A DNA stretch of 64,000 nucleotides from Paraburkholderia flava (GTDB lineage: Bacteria; Pseudomonadota; Gammaproteobacteria; Burkholderiales; Burkholderiaceae), in assembly GCF_004359985.1 (NCBI RefSeq), contig NZ_SMRO01000004.1, positions 372,001 through 436,000 on the forward strand, given 5' to 3'. Numbering within the stretch: position 1 is the stretch's first letter; each line of letters begins with the position of its first letter. The notes below the pieces were generated by a model. The model made no database searches. It saw nothing but the letters and a program-made list of their open reading frames with translations, and had not been told where the DNA came from. A program made the translations under genes and the position numbers. Shown piece after piece: positions 8,487-16,906 of the stretch.

Positions 8487-9668
8487 TCAGGCGACCCGTC
8501 GCTGCTGCGCCCGGGTCTGTCGATACAGACCGGAAATGACATCCGCCTGCGTGACGATTCCGACGAGTTGTTTCCGCACGTCCAGCACCGGCACGTGATG
8601 GTGGCCGTTGTCGGCGAAGAGCGGGACCAGGCCGGCGATCGGCATCGTCGAGTCGATCGTGCGGACACGGGTGGTCATCAACGCGCCGACCGGCACCTCG
8701 AGACTCGCATCGCGCCGGACGAACCAGCGTTCGACGATCTTCGCGGCGGTGCTGCGCCCGGCGAACGCGCGTGTTCCGGTGCGCGTGCCGATCAGATCGT
8801 CGCGCGTGACGATGCCGACCAGACGCTGCGCCGCATCCATCACCGGCAGCGCCTTCACGCGATGACGCTGCAGCAGGTCGAGCGCGGTGCCGGCGGTCGT
8901 CATCGGCTTGATGCCGACCACGTCGCGCGACATGATGTCCGCGCAGGTCAGCTCGTTGAAGGTTCGCCCGTAGGCTTGCAGCTGCGTTTCGCGCAGCAGC
9001 GATTCGAGATCGTTCGGGTCGATGTCGAGCATTTCGCTGCGGCGGTTCAGCACCGCGTCGAGATCCTCGCGCGTGAACGCGGAATCGGTCGCCTGCACGG
9101 TCGGCGTATGGGTTTTCGGGGAAGGCGCCGCCGCTGCATGCGGGTAGCGATGCCCGGTCACCGCGTGATAGACGAGCGCGCCGCACAGCAGCGCCGCCGA
9201 CTGGAGCGCAATCGGCTCGATGACGAAACCGTAACCCATCGCGTGAATCGTCGGACCGCCGAGCACCGCGGTCAACGCGACGGCGCCTGATGGCGGATGC
9301 ACGCAGCGCAGCGCGAACATCGCACAGATCGCGCAGGCCACCGCAACCGCCGACGCCAGCACAGGGTTGTTAATGGCTGCCGCGCACGCGACGCCGACGG
9401 TCGCCGACACGAGATTGCCGCCGATGATCGACCACGGTTGCGCGAGCGGACTCGCCGGCACGCCGAACAGCAGCACGGCGGACGCGCCCATCGGCGCGAC
9501 CAGCAGCGGAATCGGCGTGCCCGGCCCGATCAGCAGATACGTGGCGGCGCCGGTCAACGCGATGCCGAACAGCGCGCCGATGCACGCGCGCACACGCTCC
9601 CGCCAGCCAACGTGGACAGCAATGGGAACGAAACGGAGAAGCCAGCGGACAACAACGGAACGGGACAA
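8487..9668 (-). CDS. HPP-family membrane protein with C-terminal CBS domain pair
   Basis: About 393 residues. The N-terminal half is an HPP integral-membrane domain with helices around ACIGALFGIALTG and the family signature CVHPPSGAVALTA. The C-terminal half has two CBS modules (from ADIMSRDVVGIKPM and from ALMTTRVRTIDSTM), which normally sense adenine nucleotides. Likely role is ligand-controlled transport or signalling at the inner membrane; some HPP proteins have been linked to nitrite transport. The start is uncertain: the frame is open to 10058, but the upstream part is low-complexity and overlaps another gene. The TTG at 9668, just before the conserved RWLLRF region, fits family length, and a GTG at 9785 is an alternative. 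Confidence 0.8.
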   Translation of the reverse strand: MSRSVVVRWLLRFVPIAVHVGWRERVRACIGALFGIALTGAATYLLIGPGTPIPLLVAPMGASAVLLFGVPASPLAQPWSIIGGNLVSATVGVACAAAINNPVLASAVAVACAICAMFALRCVHPPSGAVALTAVLGGPTIHAMGYGFVIEPIALQSAALLCGALVYHAVTGHRYPHAAAAPSPKTHTPTVQATDSAFTREDLDAVLNRRSEMLDIDPNDLESLLRETQLQAYGRTFNELTCADIMSRDVVGIKPMTTAGTALDLLQRHRVKALPVMDAAQRLVGIVTRDDLIGTRTGTRAFAGRSTAAKIVERWFVRRDASLEVPVGALMTTRVRTIDSTMPIAGLVPLFADNGHHHVPVLDVRKQLVGIVTQADVISGLYRQTRAQQRRVA

Positions 9669-9747
9669 GATCGGGTCGCGAAAACGAGGAAAGTGGAAAG
9701 GGATCGGCGGGTTCGAAAATCCAGCGATGTCTATGAAGCAGCGATTG

Positions 9748-10074
9748 TCATCTCGAATGCCTGCACGACGCCATCGCCCAGCCACCCAGCCTGCCGACGC
9801 GTTGCCGCAGCGCGATCGCGCGGGCTGCCCGCTCCCGCGCCGTGACGCCGCTGCGTAGTGCGCGGCGTGCGGCGCCCCGGTCGGGGCGATTGGCGGGTGA
9901 GCAGTCAGGCGAACAATCGGGCACGCTGACCTCGTCGGGTTCGCCGAGATACGCGTGGCGGCCGTTGCGCGCGCTGCTCTGCGCAACCTCGTCGGGCAGC
10001 AGCGCGGCCAGCAGACACGTCGCGACGACGCAGCACGCCACAGCGGCGAGCGCGGCAATCGTCATCACGACCAT
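9748..10074 (-). CDS. Small membrane-anchored hypothetical protein
   Basis: A 108-residue reading frame. It begins with a cysteine-containing hydrophobic helix (MTIAALAAVACCVVATCLLAALL) followed by a polar, arginine-rich tail. The ATG at 10074 is preceded by a strong ribosome site (GGAGCAGGAGGGGGT); an ATG at 10110 lacks one. It diverges from the CynR-like regulator and lies upstream of the HPP/CBS gene, in the position of a regulator target. No family is recognised. The ribosome site and the single helix support a real gene, while the tail composition is typical of GC-rich spurious frames, so confidence is moderate. Confidence 0.5.
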   Translation of the reverse strand: MVVMTIAALAAVACCVVATCLLAALLPDEVAQSSARNGRHAYLGEPDEVSVPDCSPDCSPANRPDRGAARRALRSGVTARERAARAIALRQRVGRLGGWAMASCRHSR

Positions 10075-10236
10075 ACCCCCTCCTGCTCCGATGCTCACGA
10101 CATTCGACATACAATCCGGCAGCGTCGCGACATCGCTCGGGCTACCGTTTAGCGTCGGAGATTATGTCCGGGCGCGTCGATGGCGTCCAAGACGTGATCC
10201 GAATCGATTCGATAACAGTTGCTTATGGAGCGTAAC

Positions 10237-11163
10237 GTGTTGCTTCGCCCGATCCGCTACATGCTCGCCGTGGCCGAGCACCGCAACTTCACGCGAGCCG
10301 CCGACGCGCTGCACGTTTCGCAACCCGCGCTGTCGCAGCAGATTCGCCAGCTCGAACGCGAACTCGGCGGACAGCTCTTCGACCGCAGCGGACGCATGGT
10401 GAGTCTGACCGACTTCGGTCGCGCGTACATCGAGCATGCGCGGCACGCGGTGCGCAATCTGGAGATGGGACAGCGCGCGCTGCACGACGTCCGCGATCTG
10501 TCGCGCGGACATCTGCGGCTCGCGTACACGCCGACGTTCATCGAATATCTGATCGGACCGCTGGTCGCACATTTTCATGCGCTGCATCCGGGGATCGTGA
10601 TCGAACTGACGGAAGCGTCGCTGGAGGACATCGAGTCCGCGCTCGAGACCGACGCGATCGATCTGGCGGTCGGCTTCACCGAGGTGCGCTCTGAGGAAAT
10701 CGACGTCGAGCCGCTGTTTCTCGAACAGCTGACGCTCGTGACGAGCGTGTCGCATGCGCTCGCGGACCGGACCGCCCCGCTCGAACTCGATGAGCTGCAG
10801 ACGCTTCCGCTCGCGTTGCTCACGCGCGGTTTCGTGTCGCGTGCGTTCGCCGACAGTTACTTCCGTACGCACAGCATCGAACCGAACATCGTCGTGCAGG
10901 CGAATTCGATCAGTGCGGTGCTGCAGGTCGTGAAGGCGGGCAGCGCGGCGACGCTGCTGCCCGGCGCGATGCGGCGCGAGCACGGCGAACTCGCGTACAT
11001 TCCGCTCGCACCGGAATTTCCGGCGCGCACGGTGGCGCTGCTCAGGCGCAAGGAAGCGTACCGTTCGGCAGCCTCCGATGCGTTCGCCGGCATCTTGCGG
11101 ACGGCTTTGAGCTCGGGTGCGCTCGCGGACGTGGCGAGCCATGCGGGGCACGCGCAGCCGTAG
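10237..11163 (+). CDS. cynR: LysR-family regulator, CynR-like
   Basis: A 308-residue LysR protein. The N-terminal winged helix-turn-helix (LAVAEHRNFTRAADALHVSQPALSQQIRQL) is followed by a periplasmic-binding-protein-like effector domain. The N-terminus matches the pattern of CynR, the activator of the cyanate operon in E. coli. The GTG at 10237 was chosen because it gives the CynR-like start (VLLRPIRYMLAVAEH) and has GGAG 6 nt upstream; TTG 10219 and ATG 10225 are in frame but lack a ribosome site. No cyanase or carbonic anhydrase gene is in the window, so the target is unknown. LysR genes often control the divergent neighbour, here the small membrane protein and HPP/CBS genes. Confidence 0.85.
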   Translation: MLLRPIRYMLAVAEHRNFTRAADALHVSQPALSQQIRQLERELGGQLFDRSGRMVSLTDFGRAYIEHARHAVRNLEMGQRALHDVRDLSRGHLRLAYTPTFIEYLIGPLVAHFHALHPGIVIELTEASLEDIESALETDAIDLAVGFTEVRSEEIDVEPLFLEQLTLVTSVSHALADRTAPLELDELQTLPLALLTRGFVSRAFADSYFRTHSIEPNIVVQANSISAVLQVVKAGSAATLLPGAMRREHGELAYIPLAPEFPARTVALLRRKEAYRSAASDAFAGILRTALSSGALADVASHAGHAQP

Positions 11164-11183
11164 ACTGCGCGCGACAACGTACG

Positions 11184-11819
11184 TTATCGGTGGCTCGTGC
11201 GCGTGCCACTTTCGCCGCGCGATTCGTCCTGCGACGCGTCGTGATAGAACACCGTCCAGTCGCCGAAGAAGCGTCCGTCGTACGGAACCGTGCAGGCCGC
11301 CAGATCGACGGGGATCTCGTCGACTATGCCCATGAACGGACCGCTCTCCGCCTCCGCGAGAAACTCGGGGAAGAACTGGCCCGCAGTGGCCGGATCGACG
11401 AAGCGCAGATACAGATGCGCCGCGTACGCGGTTCTCGCGTACAGCAACGGACCGATCGCGGGACCTGGCGCCCCCATCTCGTTCATCGACGCAGCGAGGT
11501 TGTCGCGGCCGTGAAAAAGACCGAGGTACAGACCCTGCGCGGCATCCTTCATCGAGCCGTACAGCGGCAGCGCACGACCGTCGCGACAGAGAAAATGCGA
11601 CTTGTCCGCCGCTTCGGCGCCCTGCCGCAAAGGCAGACGCACGGGCGTCACGACGCCGGTATCGAACGACTCGGGCGACGGACGCCGCGCGATCACGTGC
11701 GGTTCCGTCGCAGCGCGACCGGAGGGTCGCAAACCCATACGCAACTCGGTGCGCAGATCGCAGCGCAGCAGCGACGTGGGGGAAGTCTTGCGGCGTATGC
11801 CGTTAGCGCGGCCTTTCAT
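11184..11819 (-). CDS. Conserved-looking hypothetical protein
   Basis: A 211-residue soluble protein without a signal peptide or membrane segment. It has an arginine-rich N-terminus and an ordered-looking C-terminal half with aromatic clusters (GPLLYARTAYAAHLYLRF and GRFFGDWTVFYHDA). The ATG at 11819 was chosen because GGGGAGGCGAG precedes it; the longer frame from 11873 has no comparable site. The gene is convergent with the CynR-like gene, whose stop is about 20 bp away. I do not recognise the family and cannot assign a function. Confidence 0.6.
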   Translation of the reverse strand: MKGRANGIRRKTSPTSLLRCDLRTELRMGLRPSGRAATEPHVIARRPSPESFDTGVVTPVRLPLRQGAEAADKSHFLCRDGRALPLYGSMKDAAQGLYLGLFHGRDNLAASMNEMGAPGPAIGPLLYARTAYAAHLYLRFVDPATAGQFFPEFLAEAESGPFMGIVDEIPVDLAACTVPYDGRFFGDWTVFYHDASQDESRGESGTRTSHR

Positions 11820-12209
11820 GAGCGTCTCGCCTCCCCGTCGACAGATTGGCACACGCAACCGGACGACACGCACAAGCCGCTGCCGATGCGGCCGGGCGCG
11901 ACGCCGCTACGCGACGAATGAAACGACGCTGAAGGGTCGGTCGCGACGTGTCCGTCCCGGACTGCGTCACGTCGATGTTCCCGTAAAATACGGTCAGCCA
12001 TGGGTGTCTCTCTTATTACGCTTCCGTGGTCAGGTTGGCGCCAGTGCTCGCAACACTGGCGTCAACCACTCGTTCCTGCCTGCTTTACTTCCCGTTCTTT
12101 CTGCTTGCTGCTCCTGCCGCGCGTGGCTGCTGCTTATGGCTGCATGCTCGCGGACGGGCAGGCTCAGTCGTTCCAAAGCTCGCTTCGACTCAATTCAGTT
12201 CTGCGTCGT
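11820..12209. other. Gene-free interval upstream of the hypothetical gene
   Basis: About 390 bp separate the hypothetical gene from the end of the symporter gene. No supported coding frame was seen. The interval contains a strong imperfect hairpin (12034-12066, listed separately) and otherwise unremarkable sequence that should include the promoter of the hypothetical gene. Confidence 0.5.
12034..12066. terminator. Long hairpin, possible terminator for the symporter operon
   Basis: Arms GTTGGCGCCAGTG and CACTGGCGTCAAC (13 bp, one G-T position) with loop CTCGCAA. It lies about 145 bp past the end of the leftward symporter gene. No clear T-tract follows on either strand, so an intrinsic terminator is only one reading; an mRNA-stabilising hairpin is another. 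Confidence 0.4.
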
Positions 12210-13469
12210 TCACGTATCGCTGCGCAACGTGCCGATCCCGCCGACGCGCGCCTGCTCCGACACCGGCTCCATTTCTGCGCCCGCGATCCGCATCGCGACC
12301 GTCGTCGCGACCGTGCTCGCATACACGTTCAGCGCAGTGCGGCCCATGTCGAAGAACGCATCGATACCGAGGATCAGCACCACCGCTTCCGCAGGCAGAC
12401 CGATCGCCGCCAGGATCACCGTGATCGCAACGATCGCACCGGACGGCACGTTCGCCGCGCCGTCGATCGTGACGATCGTCAGCACGCCGATGGTCAGCAG
12501 CAGCGGCCAGCTCCACGCGAGGTGATAGGCGTCGGCGAGGTAGCCGACCGCGAGCGCCGTGTACAGAACGGCGCCGTCGCGATTGAAGATGTACGACAGC
12601 GGCAGCACGGTCGATGCGACGCCCGACGGAATGCCCATCTCCGTCAGACGCTTCAGGTGCACCGGGAACGTGATCTCCGACGAACGCGTCGTGAACGCGA
12701 GAATCAGCGGCTCGCTCACCTGCCGCACGACGGCGAACGGCGACTTGCCCATCGCCTTGATGATCAGCGACAGGATCACCGCGAGCACCGCCATGCCCAG
12801 GTACGCGATGCCGAGCAGCTTGACGAGCGGCAGGATCGCCGCGACGCCCTTCGATGCGAGCAGCGACGCGAGCGCCGCAAAAATAGCGAGCGGCGACAGC
12901 GCGACGATCCACTCGATCATCTTGAAGAGCGCCGACAGCAGCGAATCGAGCACCGCGACCATCGGCTCGGCGCGTTCCTTGACTGCCGCGAGCGCGGCAC
13001 CCAGCAGCACGCCGAACACGAGCACCGGCAGCGAATTACCCGACGCGAGTGCATCGACGATGTTGGCCGGGATCAGATCGACGATGAACTTCGTCCAGTC
13101 GATGCTGCCGGCAAGATTCGCGGGCAGCGTGGCCGTGTGCTCGAGGCTCGCACCGACGCCGGGGCGGAACAGCATGTTCAGACCGAGACCGAGCGAACTC
13201 GCGACGCAGGTCATCAGGATGAAGAAAAGGATACTGAGCAACGCCGTACGGCCGAGCTTGCCGCCCTGCGAAGCCATCCGGAACACACCCGTCGTGACAG
13301 ACAGCAGGATCAGCGGCAACACGACCATCTTGATCGCGTGACCGAACATCACCGACAGAAACGCGAACTTGACGCTCGCGGTCGGCGCGTAAATTCCCGC
13401 GATGACGCCCAGCACGAGGCCGGTCAGCATCTGCGCGGGAAGGGGAAACCGGCTACGTGTGTGATTCAT
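12210..13469 (-). CDS. Dicarboxylate/amino acid:cation symporter (SDF/DAACS family)
   Basis: A 419-residue inner-membrane carrier of the GltP/DctA fold that co-transports an acidic substrate with sodium or protons. Eight helices and two re-entrant loops fit the hydrophobic pattern. Family hallmarks are the serine-rich hairpin TTRSSEITFP, the NRDGAVLYTALAV helix, and the last helix DMGRTALNVYAS (an aspartate and an asparagine in the substrate/cation site). The start overlaps the end of the GntR gene by 17 bp, so the regulator and carrier form one transcript and the regulator probably responds to the carried acid. The substrate (glutamate, aspartate, C4-dicarboxylate or other) cannot be told from sequence alone. 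Confidence 0.9.
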   Translation of the reverse strand: MNHTRSRFPLPAQMLTGLVLGVIAGIYAPTASVKFAFLSVMFGHAIKMVVLPLILLSVTTGVFRMASQGGKLGRTALLSILFFILMTCVASSLGLGLNMLFRPGVGASLEHTATLPANLAGSIDWTKFIVDLIPANIVDALASGNSLPVLVFGVLLGAALAAVKERAEPMVAVLDSLLSALFKMIEWIVALSPLAIFAALASLLASKGVAAILPLVKLLGIAYLGMAVLAVILSLIIKAMGKSPFAVVRQVSEPLILAFTTRSSEITFPVHLKRLTEMGIPSGVASTVLPLSYIFNRDGAVLYTALAVGYLADAYHLAWSWPLLLTIGVLTIVTIDGAANVPSGAIVAITVILAAIGLPAEAVVLILGIDAFFDMGRTALNVYASTVATTVAMRIAGAEMEPVSEQARVGGIGTLRSDT

Positions 13470-14118
13470 CGCTTCCTCTGATTATTTTGATTCGTGCGTC
13501 GGTGCCGTCCACGATGTGATTCCACATGTGCCGGTGGGCGGCATCAGCGTTTTTCGCGTGGATGGCTTCGTAGATGAGCAGGTGCTCGCGCGTGCCCCGC
13601 CGAACCGTCGTCGCATCGTCGCGATGCAGTTCGTTGAGCGCGAGACCTGTCTGCACCCGCAGCATCTTGTACGTCGTGAACAGACGCTCGTTGCGGGATG
13701 CGGAGAACATTTCCTGATGAAACACCCAGCCGATGCGTTGCTCGGTCATCAGATCGGTCGAATCGGTATCGACGATGTCTTTCAACTGCTGGACGACGGA
13801 GGTCAGACCGTCGGTGGGTCCATTCACGGCGGCGAGGTAGGCCGCGGTGCTTTCGAGTGCGAGCCGGACTTCGAAGATTTCACGCAGATCGTGGATGGTC
13901 GGCGCGGCGACATAGGTCCCCTTACGCGGTACGACCTCCACCAGCCCCTCCACCACGAGCCGCTGGATCGCGGAGCGCACCGGCGTGTGCCCGAGCGTCA
14001 GCTGCTCGGCAATGTTGCGCGGCGACACGGCGGCGCCGGGTGCGAGACGGCCGTCCAGAATCCGCGAACGGATCTGGGCATACGCCATCTGGGTATCGGA
14101 TTGTGCGGTCCCGAGCAT
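13453..14118 (-). CDS. GntR-family transcriptional regulator, FadR/FCD subgroup
   Basis: A 221-residue regulator. An N-terminal winged helix (YAQIRSRILDGRLAPGAAVSPRNIAEQL, then TPVRSAIQRLVVEGLVEVVPRKGTYV) is followed by an all-helical FCD ligand domain with the usual arginine- and histidine-rich positions (EVRLALES, WVFHQEMFSASRNERL). FCD regulators typically bind small organic acids at a metal site. It is co-transcribed with, and overlaps, the downstream symporter gene, which makes autoregulated control of acid uptake the simplest reading. Confidence 0.9.
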   Translation of the reverse strand: MLGTAQSDTQMAYAQIRSRILDGRLAPGAAVSPRNIAEQLTLGHTPVRSAIQRLVVEGLVEVVPRKGTYVAAPTIHDLREIFEVRLALESTAAYLAAVNGPTDGLTSVVQQLKDIVDTDSTDLMTEQRIGWVFHQEMFSASRNERLFTTYKMLRVQTGLALNELHRDDATTVRRGTREHLLIYEAIHAKNADAAHRHMWNHIVDGTDARIKIIRGSDESHT

Positions 14119-14438
14119 CTGAGATCTCAGTTGACTTGTTGTCCGGCTGTACGAAGTTGATGAAGGGTACCCTGTGAAGGGCGAAATGCGCCACCTGCCT
14201 CTCTTGATAGGTAGCGCTGTTCAATCTGATGCGGCGGCATGCAGCCTTGCATCGCTTACTGCTACAGCGGTTGCGCGATGCCGAAAGACCCGGTAAGTTC
14301 GCTCGCTACGAACCATGTTGCATATCGCATCGCATACGGACCCGCGCACTGCCGTGTCACGTATGCAAGACGGTCCGCGACGACCATTTCAAAAAACGGC
14401 AGCGCACGGCTGCGTAACCCATCATCGCATCATCGAAT
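14119..14438. other. Intergenic region between divergent gntR and GNAT genes
   Basis: About 320 bp with no convincing gene. It must hold the promoters of the GntR-symporter operon (leftward) and of the acetyltransferase (rightward). No operator could be assigned with confidence by eye. Confidence 0.5.
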
Positions 14439-14924
14439 ATGGCCTCTTACGAGACACTGCTTGCCGTTCGTTCGGTTCCCGCCGAACAGGTCATACCATT
14501 GCGCAGCGCGGTGCTGCTCGACGGACAGACCGAAGGCAGCCGCTTCCGCGGCGACGATAATCCATCCACGTTGCATCTTGCCATCTACCGTAGCGAACAG
14601 ATCGTCGCAGTTGCGACGATCTGCAATGAAGCGATGCCCCGCTCGCACAGCGATACCGAATGGCGACTGCGCGGCGTAGCCGTCGACACAGGTCTGCAAG
14701 GATACGGCCTCGGCCGGCTGCTGATCAAGCAGTGCCTCGAGCACGCGCTACAACATGGCGGACGGCTCGCGTGGTGTACCGCGAGGGAGTCGGCGCGTGG
14801 GTTTTACGAAGCGTTGGGATTCGCATCGTCGAACCCGCCTTTCAAGTTGCCGTCGAAAGGCGACATGCTGTTCTACGAGATGCACTATGTGCTGCCGGGG
14901 GAGCCGGTGGCGGATGTGGAGTGA
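14439..14924 (+). CDS. GNAT-family N-acetyltransferase
   Basis: A 161-residue acetyl-CoA-dependent acyltransferase. The acetyl-CoA-binding motif A is visible: the beta-4 strand WRLRGVAVD is followed by the pyrophosphate loop QGYGLGRLL. The C-terminal ARGFYEALGF segment is the usual motif B. The acceptor is unknown; the fold covers amino acids, antibiotics, polyamines and protein N-termini. It is monocistronic, flanked by a leftward regulator operon on one side and a leftward chemoreceptor on the other. Confidence 0.85.
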   Translation: MASYETLLAVRSVPAEQVIPLRSAVLLDGQTEGSRFRGDDNPSTLHLAIYRSEQIVAVATICNEAMPRSHSDTEWRLRGVAVDTGLQGYGLGRLLIKQCLEHALQHGGRLAWCTARESARGFYEALGFASSNPPFKLPSKGDMLFYEMHYVLPGEPVADVE

Positions 14925-15062
14925 GGGGCAGCTTGCGTGCCGTAAGTGATCTGTCGGGCGCAGAGTATGTGGAACGTCAGGAGCGGAAGCTGGACGTCAC
15001 GATGCAGGGGAGTCGATTTTGATAGTGTCGCCTCGGTGAAGCGACACTACCCGTGTTAGCAC

Positions 15063-16691
15063 TCACGAAAGCACCAGTGCCCCGACCGGCGCAACTGTCC
15101 GCGCTGCATCCCGACGCACCTCGACCACCGCTTCGCTGCGCCCTTCGTTAATCCTGAACACCGCCACCGCTTCGCGCAACGCTTCCGCCTGTTCATCGAG
15201 AGATTTCGCTGCGGCAGCCGCTTCTTCGACGAGCGCGACGTTGTTCTGCGTCACCTCATCGATCTGCGTGATCGCCTGATTGACCTGCTCGATACCGGAG
15301 CTTTGCTCGCGGGCCGCCGCTTCGATCTCGCCCATGATGCGCGTGACGCGCTCCACGGCCTGCATCGCGTCCTTCATCGTGCCGCCCGCCTGCACGACGA
15401 GCGATGCGCCCTGCTCGACCTGCGCCGCCGAGTGTCCGAGCAGTTCCTTGATCTCCTTCGCCGCCGTCGCCGAGCGTTGCGCGAGACTGCGCACCTCGCT
15501 CGCGACCACCGCGAAGCCGCGCCCCTGCTCGCCCGCTCGCGCCGCTTCGACGGCCGCGTTCAGCGCGAGGATGTTGGTCTGAAACGCGATGCCTTCGATC
15601 ATCCCCGTGATCTCCGTGACCTTGCGTGACGACTCGGTGATGCCGTCCATCGTCTGCGTCACGCGCTGCACGACCTCGCCGCCGCGCGTGACTGTATCGA
15701 GTGCGCCGTGCGCGAGACGGTTCGCTTCCTTCGCGTTGTCCGCGTTCTGCTTCACCGTCGACGACAACTCTTCGATGCTCGCCGCCGTGCGCTCGAGCGC
15801 TGCGGCCTGCTGCTCGGTACGGCGCGACAGATCGAGATTGCCCGCCGCGATCTCCTTCACGCCGTGTGCGATTGCGCCCGTGCTGCTGCGCACTTTCGCG
15901 ACCGTGTCGACGAGACCGTCGCGCATCCGCGTCAACGCGCCGAGCAGTTGTCCCATCTCGTTGCGCGAACGCTCACCGACCGCGATCGTCAGATCGCCGG
16001 CAGCGATGTGTTCGAAGTGCGAAATCGTCTGCTTCACCGGACGGATCAGCGCCACCGACAGCGCCATGCGCGCCGCCACGCCGATCACGATCGCCAGCGC
16101 GCCGATGCCCGCGAACAGCAGGACCGACATCCGGAAGCGCTGCTGGACGTCGTCGGCGCCACGGCGCTGGTTGTCCATCTGCAGACGCTCGAGCGCGTCG
16201 ATCGCTTTCGCGTAGGTCTTGTAGTAGCGATCGGCGGTCTCGCCCTGGATCGTGCGGAACGTATTGAAATCGTTGTCGACGAGCGCCTTGTGCTCCGGCT
16301 CGATCGCCTGCTCGACGAGCGCGGTGCGCGCCTGCGACACCGCCTGCGCGAGCTTGCGCTCGTCGTCGCTCGCGAACGGGCCGGCCGCGTACGTGCGGAA
16401 ATCGTTGTTCGAGTCGAGCAGCATCTTGTGCGCGGAAGCCAGCAGGCCGTCCGTCTCCTTGCCGACACTGAAGAGCGTTTCGTAGCTGCCGAGCGAGAGC
16501 CGCACCTGCAGCAGTTTCTCCGAGCTGGCCTTCAGCGACGCGAGCTCGACCGAGCTGCGCTGCAGATCGCGCAGACCGTCGCTGGTGTGCTTCAGCGCGC
16601 CGTAACCGACCCCGATCACCGTCAGAAGAAACGCGACGAAGATGCAGATGATCAGGGTCAACCCTCCGCGGATGGTAACGTTGTTGAGCAT
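15063..16691 (-). CDS. Methyl-accepting chemotaxis protein
   Basis: A 542-residue chemoreceptor. TM1 lies near residues 10-30, followed by a four-helix periplasmic sensor of the Tar/4HB type, TM2 (LLFAGIGALAIVIGVAARMAL), a HAMP linker, and a long cytoplasmic coiled coil. The conserved hairpin tip (GRGFAVVASEVRSLAQRSA) binds CheA/CheW. The last residues do not form the CheR/CheB-tethering pentapeptide. The ATG at 16691 gives a standard short N-terminus before TM1; a longer frame to 16817 adds an atypical leader. It stands alone, so it is probably an accessory receptor feeding chemotaxis genes elsewhere. The ligand is unknown. Confidence 0.92.
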   Translation of the reverse strand: MLNNVTIRGGLTLIICIFVAFLLTVIGVGYGALKHTSDGLRDLQRSSVELASLKASSEKLLQVRLSLGSYETLFSVGKETDGLLASAHKMLLDSNNDFRTYAAGPFASDDERKLAQAVSQARTALVEQAIEPEHKALVDNDFNTFRTIQGETADRYYKTYAKAIDALERLQMDNQRRGADDVQQRFRMSVLLFAGIGALAIVIGVAARMALSVALIRPVKQTISHFEHIAAGDLTIAVGERSRNEMGQLLGALTRMRDGLVDTVAKVRSSTGAIAHGVKEIAAGNLDLSRRTEQQAAALERTAASIEELSSTVKQNADNAKEANRLAHGALDTVTRGGEVVQRVTQTMDGITESSRKVTEITGMIEGIAFQTNILALNAAVEAARAGEQGRGFAVVASEVRSLAQRSATAAKEIKELLGHSAAQVEQGASLVVQAGGTMKDAMQAVERVTRIMGEIEAAAREQSSGIEQVNQAITQIDEVTQNNVALVEEAAAAAKSLDEQAEALREAVAVFRINEGRSEAVVEVRRDAARTVAPVGALVLS

Positions 16692-16906
16692 AGTGATTCC
16701 GTCCGTCCTCGATGGCGTGATGGCGTGGTACATACAGGCCGCCGGCACGGCGTCCCTCAGCGGGATATCGGCGCAGCTGCGCTGCGGATCGATAGGGGAT
16801 ATCCATGAGACGGCCATAGCGGATGCGGCACGCTACCGCCGATGCCCCACGGAGCCGACAGGATTCGTTTGTATAATCGTGCGTTTGCGTTCTGGCCGGC
16901 CACTTT

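Noticed and set aside
12000..13481. 493-codon plus-strand frame opposite the symporter
   Set aside because: Almost wholly charged, repetitive product typical of the antisense of a hydrophobic membrane protein.
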